Below, piece by piece: positions 13,424 through 21,760 of a DNA stretch of 21,760 bases. The notes below the pieces were generated by a model that saw nothing but the letters and a program-made list of their open reading frames with translations, did no database searches and had not been told where the DNA came from. A program made the translations under genes and the position numbers. The first letter of the stretch is position 1. Each line of letters begins with the position of its first letter. Source of the DNA: a virus; IMG/VR virus record IMGVR_UViG_3300030328_003230, positions 10,151-31,910 of that record. One strand, 5' to 3'.

Positions 13424-14188
13424 ATGAAAACAAAAAAAATATCTCGAGATAAATCTTGGGAAATAAAAGATAGAACATATCTTGTAACAGGTAAAAATCA
13501 ACCATTAACTTTAAAAATACCTTCTCGTCATACAACTCGTCATGCATTATTATGGTACGACAATGAAAAAAATGAACAACGAGAAATAAGATATGCTACA
13601 AACCAAAATTCACCATTTAAAGATGAACAAAAAGGTGAAGCAACTTTAGGACATATTATATTTAAAGATGGTGCTTTAACTGTAAAGAAAAAAGATCAAT
13701 CTTTACAAAAAATATTATCACTTTATCATCCTTTATTAAATATAAAATATAGAGAATTAGATACGGTAGAAGATGCTAAAGATGAACTTATAGACCTAGA
13801 ACTTGAAATAGATGCTTTAAATATGGCAAGATCAATTGATATAGATCAAGCTGAGGCAATATTAAGAGTAGAAATGGGATCTAAGGTATCTGAGATGAGT
13901 TCTAAAGAAATAAAAAGAGATTTACTTATATTTGCTAAAGATGATCCTAAATTATTCTTAGATCTTGCAAAAGATGATAATGTACAGTTAAGAAATTTTG
14001 CTATAAAAGCAACTGAAGCTGGCATTATAGTTTTAGGAGATGATCAAAGAACATTTAAATGGAGATCAAATGGTAAAAAATTAATGACTGTACCTTTTGA
14101 TGAACATCCATACGCTGCTATGGCTTCGTTCTTTAAAACAGATGAAGGTTTAGAAATATATAAATCTATAGAGAAAAAACTCTCATAA
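13424..14188 (+). CDS. conserved unknown protein after the capsid gene
   Basis: A 254-residue, highly charged protein between the capsid gene and the connector genes. The N-terminal part (about residues 15-85) looks beta-rich: TYLVTGKNQPLTLKIPSRHT, then HALLWYDNEKNEQREIRYAT, then GEATLGHIIFKDGALTVKK. The rest is helical (LEIDALNMARSIDIDQAEAI, LRVEMGSKVSEMSSKEIKRD) and ends in VPFDEHPYAAMASFFKTDEG. I recall close relatives at this place in marine phages, without a function. It contains NSPF like the small genes at the window start. Flanking terminator-like hairpins on both sides suggest independent or reduced expression. Candidate roles are head completion or an assembly factor; this is inference. 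Confidence 0.7.
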   Translation: MKTKKISRDKSWEIKDRTYLVTGKNQPLTLKIPSRHTTRHALLWYDNEKNEQREIRYATNQNSPFKDEQKGEATLGHIIFKDGALTVKKKDQSLQKILSLYHPLLNIKYRELDTVEDAKDELIDLELEIDALNMARSIDIDQAEAILRVEMGSKVSEMSSKEIKRDLLIFAKDDPKLFLDLAKDDNVQLRNFAIKATEAGIIVLGDDQRTFKWRSNGKKLMTVPFDEHPYAAMASFFKTDEGLEIYKSIEKKLS

Positions 14189-14198
14189 CATGTAATAT

Positions 14199-14229
14199 TA
14201 ATAAGGGAGGTGTAATGCCTCCTTTATTA
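14199..14229 (+). terminator. hairpin downstream of the conserved unknown gene
   Basis: A 12-bp stem pairs 14199-14210 (TAATAAGGGAGG) with 14218-14229 (CCTCCTTTATTA), with one G-T wobble and a 7-base loop, 10 bases after a stop codon. The right arm includes TTTATT, but no long T-run follows, so termination may be weak or it may stabilise the 3' end of the mRNA. The AGGGAGG in the left arm is not a ribosome site: it lies about 35 bases from the next ATG and is in the stem. Confidence 0.65.
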
Positions 14230-14244
14230 TAATAAAAATAACAA

Positions 14245-15018
14245 ATGGCTATAAATGTAAATACAGTATACCAAACTGTTTTACTTATACTAAATAAAGA
14301 ACAAAGAGGTTACATGACACCTACTGAGTTTAATGATATAGGTAATCAAGTACAGTTAGAAATTTTTGAAAAATATTTTGAAGATATTAATCAACAAATA
14401 AGAGTACCTCAAACAGATACTGATTATGCGGATAGAGTAGAAAATATTGATGAAAAAATAGCTATATTTAAAACTTATGGTAATGCAGTTTATGTTGTAG
14501 GACCTCCAGCTTACTGGGTATTACCTAATACCGACGCATATGGTAATGATGTTTCTCCAACATCTTTAACTCCTTTCTATAGACTAGGTACTGTTACTTA
14601 TAATAATGAAGTGCTAGTTCAACGATTAGATAGAAACGATTTTTATACTATAAATAAATCTTTACTTACTAAACCTACCAAATCTTTTCCCGCATATTTA
14701 TATGAGAATAATAATTTGTTTATATTACCAACAGATATTACTACAGCTGGGGATATTCAAGTAGAATTTTTAAGAAAACCTGCTCCTCCAATATGGGGTT
14801 TTGATGTAGGAAGTTTAGGTCAATATACTTATAATAATACTCCTTTTACTCCAACTACAGCACCTACGGGATCTAGAAATTTTGAATTACATATTTCAGA
14901 ACAAACATCTTTAATATTAAAAATTTTACTTTATGCTGGTATTGTAATAAGAGATCCACAAATTGTTCAAGCTGCAGCACAACAAGTACAAGCTGAAGAA
15001 ATAAATGAAAAAAGTTAA
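14245..15018 (+). CDS. putative head-tail connector or tail adaptor protein
   Basis: A 257-residue protein after the hairpin. A helical N-terminus (TVYQTVLLILNKEQRGYMTP, then TEFNDIGNQVQLEIFEKYFE) is followed by a beta-rich middle (about residues 75-190, with QRLDRNDFYTINKS and PAYLYENNNLFILPTDITTA) and a helical C-terminus (SEQTSLILKILLYAGIVIRD, then Ala/Gln-rich). The helix-bundle-plus-beta build and the position between capsid and tail nozzle suit an adaptor ring that bridges portal and tail. Six bases separate it from the next structural gene. I cannot name the exact family. It could also be an inner tail protein. Confidence 0.55.
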   Translation: MAINVNTVYQTVLLILNKEQRGYMTPTEFNDIGNQVQLEIFEKYFEDINQQIRVPQTDTDYADRVENIDEKIAIFKTYGNAVYVVGPPAYWVLPNTDAYGNDVSPTSLTPFYRLGTVTYNNEVLVQRLDRNDFYTINKSLLTKPTKSFPAYLYENNNLFILPTDITTAGDIQVEFLRKPAPPIWGFDVGSLGQYTYNNTPFTPTTAPTGSRNFELHISEQTSLILKILLYAGIVIRDPQIVQAAAQQVQAEEINEKS

Positions 15019-15024
15019 TAAATT

Positions 15025-16260
15025 ATGGCACAACCTAATGGAGGATTAATAACGGAAACAAACGCACAATACTATGCAGGTACACAGGTTTTTATAGCTG
15101 CTGATGTAGACGGTGTAGCACAAACTGTGTTTACTGCTACATTTAACACAGATATAACTTTTGGTAGTAATGATCCTAACAATGAAGCATATAATGATAA
15201 TAATTTTAGAATTTATACAAGTGCAACTGGTGCTTCAGGAACTTTCACTGAATTAACAGCCACATATACTGTATTAAATAATGTGTTTACTTTACCCTCT
15301 CAAGCTGCTGGAACTTATGTAGTTATACAATTACTTACTGTTAATGGAGGTGAGTTTGGTACAGAAAATGCTTTAGGAACAGTTGTAGAAGAAAATTACG
15401 GCGGTTATCAATATATAAAAGTAAGTGATATTGTTAATAATTTTTTAGTAGCATATGTTGGTGCTAATAAATTAATATCTAGTGTTAAAAGAACTGATGT
15501 TATATTTCATGCTAAAAGAGCATTACAAGAATTTAGTTATGATACACTACGAAGTATACATTCACAAGAGCTTACAATACCACATAATTTAAGTGTACCT
15601 CTTCCACAAGATTATGTTAATTATGTAAATGTATCTTGGGTTGATGATTATGGTGTAAAACATATTATATATCCAACAACACTTACATCTAATCCTTATA
15701 CAAAACCTATACAAGATGCAGAAGGAATACCTACACAAAGTAATGAAGGTATAAATATAACTGGAACTTCTTTAACTGAAGAAAGATGGGCAGCTAATAA
15801 TACAGCAATATTACAAGAAATAAGAGATGATATAACAGGTAGATTAATTGCTGATGGACTATATGGATATTATGGTTATGGTTTATTTGGATATGGTGGA
15901 AGATATGGTTTACAACCAGAAACATCTCAAATAAATGGATGGTTTACTATCAACAATAGAGAAGGTAAAATGTCATTTTCTAGTGATTTAAAAGATAAAA
16001 TAATAATTTTAGAATATATATCTGACGGTCTTGCATATGATCAAGATATGAAAGTTCCAAAATTAGCTGAAGAAGCAGTATATGCTTATATTATACATGC
16101 TATTTTAGCTACTAGAATAAATCAACCTGAATATATAATACAGAGATTAAGAAGAGAAAAAAGTGCTAAATTAAGAAATGCAAAAATAAGATTATCAGAC
16201 ATTAAATCTAATGAATTTGTTCAAATAATGAGGGGCAAATCTAAGTGGCTTAAAAACTAA
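15025..16260 (+). CDS. putative connector or tail tubular A-like protein with an N-terminal beta domain
   Basis: A 411-residue protein. Residues 1-120 look like a beta-sandwich (VAQTVFTATFNTDITFG, then FTLPSQAAGTYVVIQLLTVN), a possible surface domain. Residues 130-411 resemble adaptor/tail-tube A proteins of podoviruses: VKRTDVIFHAKRALQEFSYD, LPQDYVNYVNVSWVDDYGVK, ILEYISDGLAYDQDMKVPKL and a helical end EAVYAYIIHAILATR. A striking Tyr/Gly run (YGYYGYGLFGYGGRYG, about residues 279-295) lies in a loop before the conserved beta region. The role of closing the head and joining the tail nozzle is inferred from order. The gene starts six bases after the previous stop and ends five bases before the giant nozzle gene. 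Confidence 0.6.
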   Translation: MAQPNGGLITETNAQYYAGTQVFIAADVDGVAQTVFTATFNTDITFGSNDPNNEAYNDNNFRIYTSATGASGTFTELTATYTVLNNVFTLPSQAAGTYVVIQLLTVNGGEFGTENALGTVVEENYGGYQYIKVSDIVNNFLVAYVGANKLISSVKRTDVIFHAKRALQEFSYDTLRSIHSQELTIPHNLSVPLPQDYVNYVNVSWVDDYGVKHIIYPTTLTSNPYTKPIQDAEGIPTQSNEGINITGTSLTEERWAANNTAILQEIRDDITGRLIADGLYGYYGYGLFGYGGRYGLQPETSQINGWFTINNREGKMSFSSDLKDKIIILEYISDGLAYDQDMKVPKLAEEAVYAYIIHAILATRINQPEYIIQRLRREKSAKLRNAKIRLSDIKSNEFVQIMRGKSKWLKN

Positions 16261-16265
16261 ATTAA

Positions 16266-19200
16266 ATGGCAGAAGTTAAAAATTCTTTTATTAAGTCCAA
16301 AATGAATAAAGACCTGGATGCCAGGTTGTTACCAAATGGTGAATATCGTGAAGGAACTAATATACAAGTAAGTAAATCTGAAGGTGCCGACGTTGGAGCG
16401 TTAGAAAATGTTTTAGGTAATAAAGAACTTGTAGACTTTAGAACTCTAACTCAATGTAACTGTAATTTAGATGCTATAGGTATGTATACTAATGAAGTTA
16501 CTAATGATATTTATGTTTTTTTAACAGATTATGATGAAACTACTACAGTTAATTATAATATTCAAACTGCTAATTATTCTTCTACAGCCAACAATTATAT
16601 TTATGTTTATAATAGAGCAAGCAACACTTCAACACTTTTAGTTAGTGGAGCTTTTTTAAATTTTTCTAAAAACAAACCTATATTAAATGTAAATTTATTA
16701 GAAGATGTTTTATTTTGGACAGATAATAGAAATCAACCAAGAAAAATAAACATAACTAGCGCTATTAATCAAGCTACTGAAACTACTTCAAATGGTTTTT
16801 ATACTTCAGAAGACCAAATAAGTGTTGCTACTTATGCACCTTTCCAACCTATTCAGCTTTATTATAAAAAAACACAAGCTTACAATACAAATGGAGGACA
16901 AGGAACTACATCAACTATATCAGCTGGTACTACACCTACTTGGACTGTAGATTTAGATTTAACTTCTTTAGTGGGTAAATCTCCAGCAAATTTAATAGGA
17001 GCTACTGTTTCTTGGGACACTCAACCTGTAGGTACTTATGTTATAGCTTCTTATGTAGCACCTAAATTAACTATTACTGGAACACCTGATCCTAGTTTAA
17101 CCATTGGTAAAGTTTTAACTTTTAATGCTAATACTTTAACTGGTAATAATCAATGGGTTACAACTATGCAAGACGTAAGTTCTACTACTTTTCCTGATGG
17201 AACTGCAAATTGGAATTACAATCCTAATTATAATGGTGATCCAGATTTTTTAGAAGATAAATTTGTAAGATTTAGTTACAGATTTAAATATAATGATGGT
17301 GAATATTCAATAATGGCACCATTTACTCAACCTACATTTATACCTAAACAAGATGGTTATTTTTTAGGAAGTACTACTCCTGCAGGAAATACTACTGATG
17401 AAAATGCAGCATATAGAAGTACTGTTGTTGATTTTATGGAAAATAAAGTTAACAATATACAGTTACAAATACCAACACCATTAGATAATAGTAATAATGG
17501 TATATTAGGTAATGAGCTTTATAATCAATTAAAAATTGATGAAATTGAAATACTCTATAAAGAGTCAGATGCTTTAGCTATAAAAGTTGTAGATACTATT
17601 CCTCATGAAGGTGAAAATGGTTATCAAGCGTTAAGTAAAGTAAATGGTGCTTACACAGACATAATTAGCTATGATTATCAATCAACAAAACCTTTTAAAA
17701 CTCTTCCTAATAATGAAATTACTAGAGTGTATGATAAAGTTCCTGTAAAAGCGCATGGTCAAGAAATATCTGGAAATAGAGTTATTTATAGTAATTTTCA
17801 AAATAAACACACTCCACCTGAATTTATAAATTATAACGTAGCGGCATCTGAAAAATATACTGATTTTATTGTTAGTGAAACTGGTAATGAAATATTAGGT
17901 CCTTTAGAAATTACTTCTTCAAGGGAATATCCAATGCATACATTAAAACAAAATAGAAATTATCAAGTTGGTATAATTTTATCTGATAAATATGGAAGAT
18001 CTTCAAGTACTATATTGTCTTCTGCTTCTACACAATTAAGTACTGAGGCAGACGCTACTAACCCAACAGCACTTACTTTGTTAGGTGATACTATATATTT
18101 TCCTTATAATGATGTATCGGTTACTAATAATATAAATTCATGGCCTGGAGATTCATTAAAAGTAGCATTTAACTCAGCAATAACAAGTGGTAACACAAAT
18201 GGTGATAATAACTATGGTGTTAATTTATCTACATTAGAACCAGGTATTTACAATGGAGATCCTACTAGTGAAAATTATAATCCATTAGGGTGGTATTCTT
18301 ATAAAATAGTTGTAAAACAACAAGAACAGGAATATTATAATGTTTATTTACCAGGTATTTTAAATGGTTATCCTGGTGCTCCAGCTTCTCCACCAGATCC
18401 TGCTAACACTACTGCGTTTATTACTCTTATAAATGATAATATAAACAAAGTACCTAGAGATTTAACAGAAGTTGGACCTGAGCAAAAACAGTTTAGAAGT
18501 TCTGTACAATTATACGGTAGAGTTACACCAGATACTGCAGCTCCTCCAACATATAATTTACAATTTAATCCTGGTACTATTTCTGATACAGTAAATACTA
18601 TAGGAGATGAAAATGATATATTAGGAACCACAGGTACTTCTTATTCAACAATTTATCAAACAGAATCTAATCCATTATTAGCTAGAATTGCTCAAGGTAG
18701 TAGTGCAAATCCTATAGGAGGTGGAACAGTTGCCGCTGCCGATCCATATAATATTTTATTAGGAATATATGAAACCTCACCTGTAGAATCTTTATTAGAT
18801 ATTTATTGGGAAACATCGTCTACTGGTACTTTATCAGAGCTTAATCAAGCTATTGAGTTAGGTGGCACAGGTATTAAAGGTTTTTCGTCTACTACAACCG
18901 CACCAACGTCTACTTGGACATTTGCTTTATATGAAAATATTTTAGCAGGTCAATCTCCTAATTATGAATTTGCTGGTACATATAGTAGTAATTTAAATCC
19001 TGCAACAAATACTTCATTTAAACCTTTTTATCCTTATGTTCTTGAAGCTAATAGTCAACGAAGTGTTGTTACTAATACTTCTATAGCAGGAGCAGTAGCG
19101 CCAGGTGTTAATCCCCCTACTACACAAGAAGGGTTTTGGGTGACAAATGCTAATGGAGATACAATTGAAAATTTATTTGCTTTATTTAAAATTGATGGTA

Positions 19201-21707
19201 TAGGAGTACCAGATAGTTATTATATACAAATAAGAAATAATGCTTCTTTTTATTATGGTCCAGATTCTATAACTCAAGATTCTTATACTTTTAATTTTGA
19301 TGTAGAAAATTTAGATCAATTTTTGGCTGATGGAGTAACTGCAAACCCACAATATTTAGAAATAAGTAGAATTACTTTAAGCGAACAATTATTAAATATA
19401 AAACCAGTAATTGATGGTGGTGTTTGTCCTGCAACTATAACTGTAGCAGCTAACTCAAGCACTATTAAACAATTTAGTGGTGTTAATGGTACTTCTGATA
19501 CTTTACGAGATACTAATGATTTATTATGGAGTATAACTCAAACTCCGGAACCAGATATAAATGCAGGTATTCCTGAGATATTAATTGATCAAACAGGTTT
19601 AGTTACTGTAAATGAAGAAACTGGATTTTTAAATAGTGCGGTAACTATAAGTGTAAGATTAAGTGATTCAGGAACTAATACCACAACTTATGCAGCGCCT
19701 CCAGCTTATGCTGAATGTACCACAATTATTAATGGTACTAGCGGTTATCAAACTGTATCTTTAAATAAAGAATTAGGTGCAATAAAAAATATGAATATTA
19801 ACCAAGGTCCAGAATCTTCTGGTTTTTATTGGGCTAAGGTTTCTAGTACTAGTGCAAATCCTGTTACATCAGGTCAATTACCTCCTGTTAATAGAACTCC
19901 AGTTCCAAATCTTACTAATGACACATTAACTACTTCAGGTGTTAGTAGTGTTACAACACCTGCTTTAACTAGTGGTTGTACTGATTGGTCTTGGGTTAAT
20001 ACTAATAGAAATGCTAATGTAACTTTTGCAGCTAATAACAGTGGTTTAACAGGTGAAAGAAACTTTGATCAAGCATTAACACAGCCTTTAAATAATAGTA
20101 CTAACAATCCTGCTGATCAAACTGGATTATCAGCTGGTAGTGCTTATATTATAGTAGATTTTGAATTTACTAATTATGGTTCAGCACCGAATGATCAACC
20201 ATCAATTATATGGCCAGCTTATTTACAATATAGAGAAACTGATTCTAGTGGTAATCCTACAAGTGATTGGGGTACTGCTTACGATGTAGAAGGTAACGCT
20301 ATTAAATTTGGAGGTACACAAGCTAACACTTATGGTGTTACAATTGATAATGAATCTAATTTAAAAGCTGCAGGAGTTAAAGATAATAGAACACAATCAA
20401 TTACATCACCTACAGATTTTCCCGGTGTAACTCAAGATAATGCGTTTGAATCTTATATGCAAGGTAGAATTGGTCCTAATAGTGTATATATAGACACAAT
20501 AGGAAGAATATTAGTAGTTGTAGGTAGAAATCAAGCATATAGAGAAGCTAATGGTGATGCACCTTTATCTGCTCCAGATAGATTTGGAGACTATAGATTA
20601 GTTGTAAGATATCCTTATGGTAACAATATATCTGTACCATCTAGTGGTACTGATGATCCAATAATTCCTGTTTTAACACCGGATGGTTGTCCTGTTAATT
20701 TTACATCTACTAATCCTTATGTTCCAGAGCAACTATCTAAAGAACATCAACGAGTATTTTTAAGTTATGGAGATTTTTATAATCCTACACAATTAGTAAA
20801 TACTTTTGCAGCTGTAGACGGTCTTGCAAATACACAAGTTACAAGTAATAGTGTTCCTAGCTTTTTTGAATATAGAGTAAGTACTTCACATACTACTAGA
20901 GATTCTGCAGAAGCAGCTTTCCCACAAACTGTAGTGTATGCTAAAGAGTGGGCATTTAAATATGTAACTCAATTTTATACTGATTCAACATTAGAAACAC
21001 CTTGGACACCAGGTCCTACAACAACAGAATACTATGCTTATAGAGGTGGTTCAAGTAGTTCAGCACAAAATTCTTTAAATGTTAAGTTTGGTAATGATTA
21101 TGCTAACAGTGAAAGAGAAGGATCTCCTGTTTTTATAGACCCAGTAACAGGAGCTCAAATAGGTACTAATTGGAATAATACACAAAGAAAATGGACTGCT
21201 CAATTTGATAGATATGGTAAAAAAATAATGGGTGTACTTGGTAAAGGAATTGCAGGAATTGATCTTCCTTTAGTTCAAGCAGCTTTTGCTCTATCAGATC
21301 CGACGACACTTGCTTACAGTTTACCTTTTACTAAAGTGGCTGCAGATGTGACTGGCATTACTAAACCAGCAGCTACTAAAGCAGGTCAAGTTGCTAAAAA
21401 TGTTTTATCTGGAATTGGTCCAAAAAGATTAGCTAAATATGCTTTACCTGTTAGTCGTATATCCACACCTTTTGGAATCGGAATGCTTGGTTATGATATA
21501 GCAAAACATTCAAAACCTAATTACTATATTGACCCTCAAACACAAGAACCAACTTTTTATGACAGAGAAAATGCTTCTGACGTATTACCAACTATGATGG
21601 ATATATATGATCAAGCATATAATCTTTCTAAAAAAGAAAACATTTCATATCAAGAAGCATTAAACAAAGTGAATCCAGAAAGGTTTTATAAGTTAAAAAA
21701 TGACTAA
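16266..21707 (+). CDS. giant tail-nozzle-type protein (tail tubular B/stabilization-like)
   Basis: A 1813-residue protein that opens with a motif typical of podovirus stabilization/tail-nozzle proteins: MNKDLDARLLPNGEYREGTN and EGADVGALENVLGN (residues 13-52). It continues with beta-propeller-like repeats such as DIYVFLTDYD and VLFWTDNRNQPRKINIT. It is more than twice the length of T7 gp12 (about 794 residues). Long Thr/Asn/Gly-rich beta regions fill the middle. A segment near residues 1052-1140 (ITVAANSSTIKQFSG, then LIDQTGLVTVNEETG) looks like a bacterial Ig-like domain. From about residue 1638 the style changes to helical (GVLGKGIAGIDLPLVQAAFA, RISTPFGIGMLGYDIAKHSK), more like an internal virion protein. 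It probably forms the tail tip, perhaps fused to an entry or internal domain. The last eight bases overlap the next start. Confidence 0.7.
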   Translation: MAEVKNSFIKSKMNKDLDARLLPNGEYREGTNIQVSKSEGADVGALENVLGNKELVDFRTLTQCNCNLDAIGMYTNEVTNDIYVFLTDYDETTTVNYNIQTANYSSTANNYIYVYNRASNTSTLLVSGAFLNFSKNKPILNVNLLEDVLFWTDNRNQPRKINITSAINQATETTSNGFYTSEDQISVATYAPFQPIQLYYKKTQAYNTNGGQGTTSTISAGTTPTWTVDLDLTSLVGKSPANLIGATVSWDTQPVGTYVIASYVAPKLTITGTPDPSLTIGKVLTFNANTLTGNNQWVTTMQDVSSTTFPDGTANWNYNPNYNGDPDFLEDKFVRFSYRFKYNDGEYSIMAPFTQPTFIPKQDGYFLGSTTPAGNTTDENAAYRSTVVDFMENKVNNIQLQIPTPLDNSNNGILGNELYNQLKIDEIEILYKESDALAIKVVDTIPHEGENGYQALSKVNGAYTDIISYDYQSTKPFKTLPNNEITRVYDKVPVKAHGQEISGNRVIYSNFQNKHTPPEFINYNVAASEKYTDFIVSETGNEILGPLEITSSREYPMHTLKQNRNYQVGIILSDKYGRSSSTILSSASTQLSTEADATNPTALTLLGDTIYFPYNDVSVTNNINSWPGDSLKVAFNSAITSGNTNGDNNYGVNLSTLEPGIYNGDPTSENYNPLGWYSYKIVVKQQEQEYYNVYLPGILNGYPGAPASPPDPANTTAFITLINDNINKVPRDLTEVGPEQKQFRSSVQLYGRVTPDTAAPPTYNLQFNPGTISDTVNTIGDENDILGTTGTSYSTIYQTESNPLLARIAQGSSANPIGGGTVAAADPYNILLGIYETSPVESLLDIYWETSSTGTLSELNQAIELGGTGIKGFSSTTTAPTSTWTFALYENILAGQSPNYEFAGTYSSNLNPATNTSFKPFYPYVLEANSQRSVVTNTSIAGAVAPGVNPPTTQEGFWVTNANGDTIENLFALFKIDGIGVPDSYYIQIRNNASFYYGPDSITQDSYTFNFDVENLDQFLADGVTANPQYLEISRITLSEQLLNIKPVIDGGVCPATITVAANSSTIKQFSGVNGTSDTLRDTNDLLWSITQTPEPDINAGIPEILIDQTGLVTVNEETGFLNSAVTISVRLSDSGTNTTTYAAPPAYAECTTIINGTSGYQTVSLNKELGAIKNMNINQGPESSGFYWAKVSSTSANPVTSGQLPPVNRTPVPNLTNDTLTTSGVSSVTTPALTSGCTDWSWVNTNRNANVTFAANNSGLTGERNFDQALTQPLNNSTNNPADQTGLSAGSAYIIVDFEFTNYGSAPNDQPSIIWPAYLQYRETDSSGNPTSDWGTAYDVEGNAIKFGGTQANTYGVTIDNESNLKAAGVKDNRTQSITSPTDFPGVTQDNAFESYMQGRIGPNSVYIDTIGRILVVVGRNQAYREANGDAPLSAPDRFGDYRLVVRYPYGNNISVPSSGTDDPIIPVLTPDGCPVNFTSTNPYVPEQLSKEHQRVFLSYGDFYNPTQLVNTFAAVDGLANTQVTSNSVPSFFEYRVSTSHTTRDSAEAAFPQTVVYAKEWAFKYVTQFYTDSTLETPWTPGPTTTEYYAYRGGSSSSAQNSLNVKFGNDYANSEREGSPVFIDPVTGAQIGTNWNNTQRKWTAQFDRYGKKIMGVLGKGIAGIDLPLVQAAFALSDPTTLAYSLPFTKVAADVTGITKPAATKAGQVAKNVLSGIGPKRLAKYALPVSRISTPFGIGMLGYDIAKHSKPNYYIDPQTQEPTFYDRENASDVLPTMMDIYDQAYNLSKKENISYQEALNKVNPERFYKLKND

Positions 21708-21760
21708 AGAAAACCCAACATTAGTTAAAAACATGAAGCATGTTAAATGGAACGCTATAC
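21700..21760 (+). CDS. start of a further small gene, truncated by the window
   Basis: An ATG at 21700 lies inside the last codons of the nozzle gene, overlapping it by eight bases as at several other junctions here. Twenty codons are visible (MTKENPTLVKNMKHVKWNAI), and the frame runs out of the window. A KHVKWNAI-type start is one I recall for a small conserved protein of marine phages located after virion genes. The function is unknown, and the call rests on the junction style and N-terminus only. Confidence 0.55.
   Translation, partial: MTKENPTLVKNMKHVKWNAI

Noticed and set aside
14205-14210. GGGAGG as a Shine-Dalgarno sequence for the gene at 14245
   Set aside because: It lies about 35 bases from the ATG and is paired in a hairpin stem. 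Other genes here lack such sites.
1-21760. tRNA genes, CRISPR arrays, integrase or att sites, defence genes
   Set aside because: I found no cloverleaf, regular repeat-spacer pattern or recognisable protein of these types. The space is almost fully occupied by phage genes.

Overview
The window looks like part of an AT-rich tailed-phage genome: most of the packaging and virion module plus a cluster of very small genes. Every supported gene is on the + strand. Genes are packed tightly, and many neighbours share a TAATG junction or a short 8-nt overlap. Shine-Dalgarno sequences are essentially absent; starts are preceded by A-rich or A/C/T-only leaders. That initiation style, the strong TTA/AGA/AAA codon preference, and resemblance to small proteins I recall from uncultured marine phages suggest an aquatic Bacteroidota (Flavobacteriia-like) host. 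This is inference: there is no host gene, tRNA or att site to fix it. Tail genes are of short-tailed (podovirus-like) type.

Layout. Positions 1-3476 hold an EF-hand-like C-terminal fragment and ten small, mostly Lys-rich or membrane genes. Three of these are too short for a standard ORF cut-off (322-432, 664-816, 2554-2709). The set includes a DUF6321-like protein, a holin-like membrane peptide and a minimal HExxH metallopeptidase candidate. Next come a 3-TM holin (3477-3857), a probable surface or decoration protein (3867-4604), a coiled-coil protein, and a protein that reads as two GroES-like domains (5118-5732). The morphogenesis core follows in classic order: putative small terminase (5665-5937), large terminase (5937-8168), portal (8161-10575), acidic scaffold candidate (10606-11877) and major capsid protein (11890-13347). 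A strong intrinsic terminator closes the capsid gene. Downstream are a conserved unknown (13424-14188), another hairpin, two connector or tail-adaptor candidates (14245-16260), a giant 1813-residue tail-nozzle-type protein (16266-21707) and the start of another gene at 21700.

How the genes fit together. The terminase pair drives DNA through the portal into a capsid built on the scaffold. The GroES-like protein could assist folding of the capsid or other virion proteins. The adaptor and nozzle proteins close the head and form the short tail. The holin, the small membrane peptide and possibly the HExxH protein could serve lysis or entry. There is no gene-free stretch over 300 bases, and I see no tRNA, CRISPR, IS element, integrase or defence gene.

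The most unusual signal is compositional. The ATPase half of the large terminase gene, and to a lesser degree the acidic part of the scaffold gene, carries islands of about 47-53% G+C with different codon choice inside a genome of roughly 25-35% G+C, with the reading frame intact. Other points worth following are the tandem GroES-like protein, the minimal metallopeptidase, repeated short motifs among the small basic proteins, CAA/AAT-rich G-free leaders, and a nozzle protein with an extra C-terminal domain. I do not see a clearly new multi-gene system; this is mainly a virion module with several odd components.
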